Shown here: one piece after another, positions 57,831 to 64,000 of the stretch
How positions within the stretch are numbered: position 1 is the stretch's first letter
How the letters are laid out: each line of letters opens with the position of its first letter
Notes under the pieces: generated by a model
What the model saw: only the letters and a program-made list of their open reading frames with translations
Databases searched by the model: none
What the model was told of the DNA's origin: nothing
Assembly (NCBI GenBank): GCA_027487485.1
Contig: JAIYDN010000018.1
Coordinates: forward strand, 248,001-312,000
Length of the DNA stretch: 64,000 nucleotides
Direction: 5' to 3'
Source: Planctomycetaceae bacterium
GTDB lineage: Bacteria > Planctomycetota > Planctomycetia > Pirellulales > Pirellulaceae
Made by a program: the position numbers and the translations under genes

Positions 57831-57886
57831 TTATTTCATTACGCTGCTAAGAAAACTTAGCGAGGATGTGCTTTTTAAATTGTAGA

Positions 57887-58159
57887 TTAAACGACTACAG
57901 TCTCTTTGATCTTCTGCAGGAAGTGATCACCACCTGCTTTGCTGAATTCTTTAGCAGCCTTTTCAGCCTTTTTGAGGTCTTCGTATTCGAAAACGGCGAC
58001 TCGCTTCAAGCTTTGATTGAAAACGCCCCAGTATAACTTGATTCGAGGTTCCGCGGCGGCCTTGCGAGTTCGCTTGACTTTAGGTTCGGCGGGTGGTGCA
58101 TTTGGGTCGACTTCCTTGACGGCCTTCTTCTTGCGTGGTGTTTTTGCAGCAGTTGCCAT
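57887..58159 (-). CDS. Small lysine-rich protein
   Basis: A 90-residue protein with a very basic, alanine/lysine/proline-rich N-terminal half (AAKTPRKKKAVKEVDPNAP, KVKRTRKAAAE) like histone-H1-type tails, and a compact C-terminal half (IKLYWGVFNQSLKRVAVFEY, KKAEKAAKEF). Conserved-looking and probably nucleic-acid-binding, but no family was recognised. The open frame runs 50 codons further upstream; the ATG at 58159 is chosen because the upstream part is hydrophobic and unrelated. Confidence 0.65.
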   Translation of the reverse strand: MATAAKTPRKKKAVKEVDPNAPPAEPKVKRTRKAAAEPRIKLYWGVFNQSLKRVAVFEYEDLKKAEKAAKEFSKAGGDHFLQKIKETVVV

Positions 58160-58377
58160 GGACAGATAACTCCAGGTAGGGAATGAAGAAAGCAAGCTGG
58201 AAAATGCCTTCAATTCCAAGCTAACGGTATCCCCTGGAGAGTAAGGCATACCAAAGCGTTCAAGGAGACACATCCAACTGAATAGAACGTCTAGTATAAG
58301 CGAAACCACCCATTCCCAAAACTGCTACCGGAAAAGATGTTCGAAAAAACCAGCGGCTCCTCAAATTCATTGGCTTT

Positions 58378-59571
58378 TTAGATGGTTTTGATTACTGATT
58401 CTCGGTCGGTTCGCCACAAAACTTCCTGGAATCGGGATTTTGGAATGCGCTCGTGCGACTGGCTCTTGGGTAGCAACGGTTTAAGGATGCTAAGTGGTGC
58501 GATCCGCAAGTCGTGCTTCTCATGGCTTGAATGCAACATTCGAACAATGGGGCGCATCGGCGCATCGAAATTTCCTTCAATCACAACGGCTTTGGACTGA
58601 TCGTTCAACTCCACGAGCGATCCAACAGGGTACATGGACATGCTTCTCGTGAGGAGTTGAATCGCCTCTCTGCAAAATTTGCCTTCAGCTGCTTGCAAGC
58701 ATAGATAGCCGATAACATCCGATGGCAGATAGCTTGCCCCGCGAACAGGTTGAGTTAACGACAGGTAGGCGTCTGCCGCATTGAGGATTTCGGAACCCTG
58801 CCGAACCTTTCCAAGAACCAGACCTCGTGGATAACCGGAACCATCCGCTTGCTCGTGCGTCTCCATGATCAGCCCCAGCAACTCTTTTGGGATTCCAGGC
58901 ACACCATTTAGCAGGTCAGCGCTCTCAATGGGGTGCTTTCGATATTTCTTGCGTTGTGTTTCATCGTTGACGCTGTAATGAGATTGAAACCATTCCTGAT
59001 TCAAAAGCAAGGAACAATCGTGAAGCAAACCCGCCATCCCAATCTGCAACGAAACGGCAGGGTCGTTCTTCTGCAACGTACTCATGATGACGCTCAGAAA
59101 CGATAGATTCGCAGAATACTCACCAATCCGCCGAGCAATCGAAGTATCAGTACTGTGCGAGCTGGCTGCTATAACTGCCAATGCTGCAGCGATGTCATTG
59201 CTCGCGTGAATGTATAACTCTCCAACCGTGCTCCAGACCGGCTCCATTTGTTTCTCATCGGCCCGATGCAAGGTGGTGACGACATCCATCAACACGGAAA
59301 CAGTATCGGCAATGGCTGACTTGATCGCTCGAGTTGTTGATTCCGGGAAAGCTCTCAAAAGAACCTCTCGCACCCGACTCGCTTCAACATTGCTAACACC
59401 TGCTTTGACTGCAGCTTCACGCATCTCTGCTTGAAGCGAACCAGCCTCATACAAACTGTTCTTATTTCTAGATCGATGTCCCGAAGAACCTTCGGAATCG
59501 ATGATTCCAAACTCAATGGGTTTACCTAGATCTTTGGGATCGGCCGGAACAGGCCATTCTACATTGCTCAT
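58378..59571 (-). CDS. HD-GYP-domain protein (putative cyclic-di-GMP phosphodiesterase)
   Basis: A 397-residue cytoplasmic protein. The HD-GYP domain (about 165-320) contains the HD pair (GLLHDCSLLL), KHPIESADLL and HEQADGSGYPRGL, the last being the diagnostic GYP-type motif. It therefore probably hydrolyses cyclic di-GMP or senses it. The N-terminal 150 residues are helical and lack a receiver or other known sensor. ATG 59571 (MSNVEWPVP) is preferred; the frame is open 22 codons upstream. A C-terminal beta-rich tail (PVGSLVELNDQSKAVVIEG) is common in this subgroup. Confidence 0.85.
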   Translation of the reverse strand: MSNVEWPVPADPKDLGKPIEFGIIDSEGSSGHRSRNKNSLYEAGSLQAEMREAAVKAGVSNVEASRVREVLLRAFPESTTRAIKSAIADTVSVLMDVVTTLHRADEKQMEPVWSTVGELYIHASNDIAAALAVIAASSHSTDTSIARRIGEYSANLSFLSVIMSTLQKNDPAVSLQIGMAGLLHDCSLLLNQEWFQSHYSVNDETQRKKYRKHPIESADLLNGVPGIPKELLGLIMETHEQADGSGYPRGLVLGKVRQGSEILNAADAYLSLTQPVRGASYLPSDVIGYLCLQAAEGKFCREAIQLLTRSMSMYPVGSLVELNDQSKAVVIEGNFDAPMRPIVRMLHSSHEKHDLRIAPLSILKPLLPKSQSHERIPKSRFQEVLWRTDRESVIKTI

Positions 59572-60027
59572 GATGGAGTCCCTCGATCGAATCGAATCGA
59601 GAACCATGTGCATTTCAGACCGAGCCAATTGGCCCATCGGTTAAAAACTTCGTCGCGCATTGGGGGCAATCTTCGCGTTGGGAGTTCCAGCATACCGAAT
59701 GCGTTGGGGGTAGCGCATTCCAGATGGCGAATTGATCTATCGGACTTTCAGATGCACGAAATCAAGCAAGTTGCATTAATCCACAGCCTTAATGAACCAA
59801 CAAAATGTTCAACCCGGCAAATTCCTCGCAACCGGATCAAATTGGGTAGCAGCCTCGGGAACAGGAAACCACATATCAGCCTGCCAAACACCCCAAAATT
59901 GATTGAATCTACACTATGTCCTCTTCATTTCTGAACAGAATGTCTGATCCAATAGCCTCGCTGATTTTCCTTGCAACGTTACGCTTCGCTTGCGGTTCTA
60001 CCTTCGTCACCGAAATAGGTTATTTGA
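59572..60027. other. Intergenic region, divergent promoters expected
   Basis: About 456 bases without a supported gene between the HD-GYP gene (minus) and the YncE/phosphoesterase gene (plus). No clear -35/-10 pair or inverted repeat stood out. Confidence 0.5.
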
Positions 60028-62640
60028 ATGCGATCCATCAGTTCTACTTCTAGCATTGCACTTCTTGCGATTCTGTTCTTGTGCTCCTGTGCGAGCGCTC
60101 AAGAATCGATCACCTCCAACGTGCAGGCCCAAGAAAAAAAGCCGACGATTCCAGGTCCGACGAAGGACGGATTCTTGCTACCTAACGGATGGCATATTTC
60201 GCCTGCGGGACGCCAAATCAAAATGAATGATCTGGTCCTGAACATCCATTGCCTAAAGGACGGCAAGCATGCTCTTGCAACATGCGATGGCTTCAATGAA
60301 CATTACCTGGGTGTGTTCGACTTGGAATCAGGATCCATCATATCCAAGGAAACTGCCTACCAAAGCTGGTTCGGTCTGGCTGTTAGTGAACGCCAGAACC
60401 AAGTCTGGTGGTCTGGTGGTGGAGCTGGTTTTCCACACGCCTTCGACTTCAAGGATCTTCAATTAAAGCGCACAAGCGAACCTGAGCCAAACGTTCGAAC
60501 GATGAACGAAGAGGAACTGCGAGTTCTTCGTGATCGGCTCAAAAAGGAAAACGCTTTTCGCAGCGGCCTGGTCTACGACGAAAAAAGAAACATGCTGCAC
60601 TCCTTGATGATCAATAGCGGCAAGCTGGTTTCGATGCCTGTTGACCCAGCCAAAGCTGCTGATCCAACCAACACAAAAGAAGTGACGCTTGGTGGTCGCC
60701 CGTACGACATCCAACTTGATCGCGATGGACGGATGCTCTACATCAGCGACTGGACTGGCGGACGCGTGCAATTCGTGGAAGTGGATTCGTTACGAGTAGT
60801 TGCCACGGTTCGCGTGGGCGAGCACCCGAATCAAATCGCACTACATCCTTCTGATTCAAGACTGTTCGTTTCTTGTGGTTCTTCCAATTGCGTCAGTGTT
60901 ATCGACACTCGCAAAGGTATCGTTATCGAAACGATTTATACCAGCCTGTTTCCACTCGCTCCTGAAGGCAGCACACCAACGGCTTTAACAATCTCCCCGG
61001 ATGGAGAAACGCTCTACGTCGCGAATGCTGACAACAATTGTGTCGCTGTTATCGATATCGAAGAAAGCAGAAAAAGTGCCGTCAAGGGATTTATTCCAAC
61101 TGGCTGGTATCCAACTGCCGTTTCGATCACCCCCGACGGAAAAAAGCTCCTCGTGGGTGTTGGCAAAGGAAATCAAACCAAAGCCAACCCCATTCCCAAA
61201 GTGGAGCCTAAAGAATCAGAACTGACCGAAACCGAGCAAGTGATTCGCAAACTACAACCATTCCCTTACATCGGCACCACACTGGGCGGTGCTCTTTCGG
61301 TGGTGGATGTACCTGATGAAGATAAGCTTCGCGAGTACACGCAACAAGTTTACGCCAACTGCCCCTATTCTGACGACTTGCTATCGGCAACGAAACCTGC
61401 GGAACCCACCGCCATTCCACAGAAAGTTGGCGAGCCTAGCCCAATCAAGTACGTCATCTATGTGATCAAAGAAAACAGAACCTACGATCAAGTCTTTGGT
61501 GATCTCGCAGCAGGCGACAGCCCCAAAGGGAATGGTGATCCTTCCCTTTGCATGTTCCCCAGGGCAGTAACACCAAACCACCACAAGCTCGCCGAGGAGT
61601 TCGTATTGCTGGACAATATGTATTGCAATGGCCAAGTGAGTCGCGACGGGCATCCTTGGAGCACTATGGCTTACAACACAGATTACATCGCTCGCGATTG
61701 GCATTTGACCTACTCACGCCGCGCAGGCGTTGACGACGACGACGATGCAAATCTTGCAAGTGCTCCATCAGGATACATCTGGGATGCGTGCATGCGAGCC
61801 AATGTGACCTACCGTTCTTACAAAGAATATGGTGGACGCGTTTCAGACGATTCGGGGAATGCCAAGATGGAAGGTCGAGTTCCCGGCTTGGTCGGACATA
61901 TGTGCCCGAACTATGGCATTGGCAAGCCTGGCAAACGGGAACGTGATACCGATTTGGTCGAAATCATGCTGGAAGAATATCACGACTTTGCAGCTAAGGG
62001 GACCATGCCGCAATTCATCATCATGAGCTTGGGAGAAGACCACACCGATGGCACTCGAACAGGTTCTTTCACTCCGCAAGCCTGCGTCGCAAGCAACGAC
62101 CTAGCGCTCGGCAAGCTAGTAGACGCGGTGAGCCATGGGCCACTGTGGAGCCAAACCGCTATTTTCGTGATTGAGGACGATGCTCAAAACGGCCCTGATC
62201 ACGTCGACGCACACCGAACGGTCAGCCTGGTCATTAGCCCCTACACCAAACGTAAATTTGTGGATAGCACTCAATACAGCACCGTCAGCATGATCCGCAC
62301 AATGGAACTGATACTGGGTCTCGACCCACTTTCGCAATACGACGCCGCTGCGACTCCTATGTTCAATTCCTTTACGACGGAAGCCAATCTAGAACCCTAC
62401 CAAATGACCGAGGCACAGATCGACTTGCAAGCCAAGAATCAGTCCACCGCTTACGGTGCAAAACGCTCTTCGGAAATGGACTTTTCGGAGTACGATCGTA
62501 TCGATGATTTCGAGCTTAATGAAATCCTTTGGAAGGCTATTATGGGGGAAGATGCCCCAATCCCTCCTGCGGTTCGTCGGGCTATTGCATTCCGTTCTAT
62601 GAACCGAGGAAATATCGATGCTAAATCGAGCCAAAACTAA
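60028..62640 (+). CDS. Exported YncE-like propeller / phosphoesterase fusion
   Basis: An 870-residue secreted protein. Signal peptide (SSIALLAILFLCSCASAQ); YVTN/YncE-type beta-propeller (about 80-385) with repeated blade motifs such as GRMLYISDWTGGRVQFVEVD, SRLFVSCGSSNCVSVIDTR and GETLYVANADNNCVAVIDI; and a phosphoesterase domain of the PF04185 type (about 455-800: YVIYVIKENRTYDQVFGDL, DGHPWSTMAYNTDYI, FIIMSLGEDHTDG, IFVIEDDAQNGPDHVDAHR). The latter family includes phospholipase C-like and acid phosphatases, so release of phosphate from organic esters outside the cell is likely. It overlaps the next gene by 23 bases. Confidence 0.9.
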   Translation: MRSISSTSSIALLAILFLCSCASAQESITSNVQAQEKKPTIPGPTKDGFLLPNGWHISPAGRQIKMNDLVLNIHCLKDGKHALATCDGFNEHYLGVFDLESGSIISKETAYQSWFGLAVSERQNQVWWSGGGAGFPHAFDFKDLQLKRTSEPEPNVRTMNEEELRVLRDRLKKENAFRSGLVYDEKRNMLHSLMINSGKLVSMPVDPAKAADPTNTKEVTLGGRPYDIQLDRDGRMLYISDWTGGRVQFVEVDSLRVVATVRVGEHPNQIALHPSDSRLFVSCGSSNCVSVIDTRKGIVIETIYTSLFPLAPEGSTPTALTISPDGETLYVANADNNCVAVIDIEESRKSAVKGFIPTGWYPTAVSITPDGKKLLVGVGKGNQTKANPIPKVEPKESELTETEQVIRKLQPFPYIGTTLGGALSVVDVPDEDKLREYTQQVYANCPYSDDLLSATKPAEPTAIPQKVGEPSPIKYVIYVIKENRTYDQVFGDLAAGDSPKGNGDPSLCMFPRAVTPNHHKLAEEFVLLDNMYCNGQVSRDGHPWSTMAYNTDYIARDWHLTYSRRAGVDDDDDANLASAPSGYIWDACMRANVTYRSYKEYGGRVSDDSGNAKMEGRVPGLVGHMCPNYGIGKPGKRERDTDLVEIMLEEYHDFAAKGTMPQFIIMSLGEDHTDGTRTGSFTPQACVASNDLALGKLVDAVSHGPLWSQTAIFVIEDDAQNGPDHVDAHRTVSLVISPYTKRKFVDSTQYSTVSMIRTMELILGLDPLSQYDAAATPMFNSFTTEANLEPYQMTEAQIDLQAKNQSTAYGAKRSSEMDFSEYDRIDDFELNEILWKAIMGEDAPIPPAVRRAIAFRSMNRGNIDAKSSQN

Positions 62641-63637
62641 AGCATTCACTTTGGTAGAACTGTTGGTGGTCATCGCAATCATTGGCATCTTGGTGGGCTT
62701 GCTGCTGCCCGCAGTCCAAGCTGCCCGTGAAGCCGCGCGAAGAATGTCCTGCCAAAATAACTTCAAGCAAGTGGGGTTGGCTCTCCAGAATTACATAAGC
62801 GCCTTCAATTGCTTCCCACCAGCGATGATTTTAAATCGTCAAACGGTCGACATCGCGGGCTCCGAGAATTTCTCCTGGTCGGTTCACGGTCGAATCCTAC
62901 CCTACTTGGAACAAAGCAATCTGTACGATCGCGTTGATTTGAGTTTCCCTTGGGATCGACAGATGTCGATCGATAAAGTCAAGCTTGGAATGTACTCCTG
63001 CCCAAGCGATCCGAAAGGGGATACTTTTCGCGATTTTGGACCAGGGCGGCCAACTTTGTATCCAACGACAGTGGGCTTTAACTTTGGTACTTGGTACGTT
63101 TGGGATACCCGCACCTTTCAAGGTGGGGATGGCATCTTTCATCCGAACAGCTTTACCAGCTTGGCTGCATTAGTGGATGGAACCAGTAACACCGTTGTCG
63201 CCTCGGAAGTCAAAGCATGGACTCCCTATTTTAGAAATGGTGGACCAGCGACAGCGGTCGCTCCCGGTAACGTGACGGAGTTGATTGCGATTGCAAGTGG
63301 GGCTCCAGAGTTTCGAGATACAGGTCACACCGAATGGCCCGACGGAAGAGTGCACCATACCGGATTCACCTCCACGTTGACTCCGAACACTTCGGTCATG
63401 GTGGTTCGTGCAGGGGCTTCCTACGACGCCGATTACAATTCTTGGAGCGAAGGTCGAAATGGAAACGCAGGTCAACCAACCTTTGCAGCTATCACCTCCA
63501 GAAGTTATCACACTGGCCTTGTCAATTCGCTTCGCGCCGATGGTAGCGTTTCGTCGATAACCAATACCATCGAACTGGCCGTTTGGCGTGCCTTAAGCAC
63601 CAAAGCAGGCGGTGAAGTCACTCAAAGCCTGGAGTAG
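62618..63637 (+). CDS. DUF1559 pseudopilin-like protein
   Basis: A 339-residue DUF1559 protein with a prepilin-type start (KTKA, then FTLVELLVVIAIIGILVG) and the conserved segment ending ARRMSCQNNFKQVGLALQNY. The C-terminal signature RSYHTGLVNSLRADGSV is recognisable. GAGGAAA precedes the ATG at the right distance. Unlike the copy at 28.9 kb it is embedded in an operon: it overlaps the phosphoesterase gene by 23 bases and is followed after three bases by a GlpQ-type gene, so it may be a surface partner of these enzymes. Confidence 0.9.
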   Translation: MLNRAKTKAFTLVELLVVIAIIGILVGLLLPAVQAAREAARRMSCQNNFKQVGLALQNYISAFNCFPPAMILNRQTVDIAGSENFSWSVHGRILPYLEQSNLYDRVDLSFPWDRQMSIDKVKLGMYSCPSDPKGDTFRDFGPGRPTLYPTTVGFNFGTWYVWDTRTFQGGDGIFHPNSFTSLAALVDGTSNTVVASEVKAWTPYFRNGGPATAVAPGNVTELIAIASGAPEFRDTGHTEWPDGRVHHTGFTSTLTPNTSVMVVRAGASYDADYNSWSEGRNGNAGQPTFAAITSRSYHTGLVNSLRADGSVSSITNTIELAVWRALSTKAGGEVTQSLE

Positions 63638-63640
63638 AAC

Positions 63641-64000
63641 ATGCTTGTTTTTCAAATGCTATTGGCCTTCCAAGTGATCGGTTCTGGCGTCCCTGCTCCG
63701 TTGGTCATCGCACATCGAGGTGCCAGCGGTTATGCGGTCGAACATACGGAAGCGGCCAAAGCCATGGCATTCGCTCAAGGTGCCGACTTCGTGGAACAAG
63801 ATGTTGTCCTGTCCAAAGACAAGCAATTCATCGTGACTCACGATATCACGATGGAAGAGACCACCGACGTCGAACAAGTTTTCCCTGATCGCCACCGCGA
63901 GGACGGTAGCTATTATTTTGCTGACTTCCAATGGGACGAGATAAAGCAACTGATAATGCACGAACGAACGCGTCGCGGTTCCGAATCACCTGCCTTGGAA
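63641..64000 (+). CDS. Glycerophosphodiester phosphodiesterase, 3'-truncated by the window
   Basis: The first 120 codons of a GlpQ/GDPD-family enzyme that releases glycerol-3-phosphate from phospholipid head-group diesters. A short hydrophobic leader (MLVFQMLLAFQVIGSG) suggests export. Active-site motifs seen are IAHRGASGYAVEHT (catalytic His and Arg), ADFVEQDVVLSKD (Glu and Asp) and FIVTHDITM (second His). The gene runs off the window end; there is no stop codon in frame. Third gene of the phosphoesterase operon. Confidence 0.9.
   Translation, partial: MLVFQMLLAFQVIGSGVPAPLVIAHRGASGYAVEHTEAAKAMAFAQGADFVEQDVVLSKDKQFIVTHDITMEETTDVEQVFPDRHREDGSYYFADFQWDEIKQLIMHERTRRGSESPALE

Noticed and set aside
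59608-59934. Plus-strand open frame of 108 codons before the YncE/phosphoesterase gene
   Set aside because: It overlaps the HD-GYP 5' region, has no signal peptide or known motif, and its composition differs from neighbouring genes.

Overview
The window looks like chromosomal DNA of a planctomycete, most likely a member of the Pirellulaceae (Rhodopirellula-like). The evidence is the mix of families that are hallmarks of that group: DUF1559 pseudopilin-like proteins with an FTLVELLVVIAIIGIL-type N-terminus, a giant cytochrome/WD40/DUF1549/DUF1553 protein paired with a DUF1501 protein, BBP7-type outer-membrane protein, DUF1080 proteins, ECF sigma factors coupled to Ser/Thr kinases, and GGAGGG-rich intergenic repeats. 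No rRNA, tRNA, CRISPR array, prophage or intact insertion sequence was seen.

Layout. (1) 1-8051, minus: one compact chemotaxis operon, cheW-mcp-cheR-cheA-cheC-cheD-cheY-cheB, with one- to four-base stop/start overlaps at most joints. (2) 8303-10687: an exported catalase-peroxidase, divergent from the chemotaxis operon. (3) 10.9-18.6 kb: a frameshifted HEAT-repeat remnant, a zinc-ribbon/membrane/DUF1559 protein, hypotheticals, hisA, a DUF3754 + PH-domain membrane pair and an M28 peptidase. (4) 18.8-21.5 kb, minus: rpsM-rpsK-rpoA-rplQ with a promoter-like site and a clear intrinsic terminator. (5) 21.7-26.2 kb: oligoendopeptidase F, a PQQ-type beta-propeller and an FG-GAP protein. (6) 26.2-29.9 kb: a repeat-rich, gene-poor stretch, a solitary DUF4062-ATPase-winged-helix protein with a 12-bp minisatellite, and a DUF1559 protein. 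(7) 30.2-36.9 kb: the cytochrome/DUF1549/DUF1553 giant plus DUF1501, behind a good sigma-70-like promoter. (8) 37.0-44.0 kb: a 178-bp tandem duplication, then two divergent ECF sigma/Ser-Thr kinase modules; one of them carries a zinc-finger anti-sigma-like domain fused to the kinase and a hyper-acidic exported protein. (9) 44.1-48.4 kb, minus: flgN-flgK-flgL, FlgL being unusually large. (10) 48.5-53.4 kb: BBP7 protein, a short SecA-like ATPase and a DnaA-like protein lacking domains I-II. (11) 53.5-64 kb: DUF1080 lipoprotein, small sugar-binding-like protein and tRNA-dihydrouridine synthase in an overlapping operon; a SPOR-like exported protein; a small lysine-rich protein; an HD-GYP protein; and an operon of YncE/phosphoesterase, DUF1559 protein and a glycerophosphodiester phosphodiesterase cut by the window end.

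How they work together. The che operon and flgN-K-L indicate a motile (swarmer) stage; the che operon carries both the methylation pair CheR/CheB and the CheC/CheD pair. The two sigma/kinase modules look like membrane signalling systems; the first (sigma, zinc-finger kinase with one membrane helix, acidic exported protein) is the best candidate for an under-described system. All family assignments come from reading the translated sequence; no database search was run.
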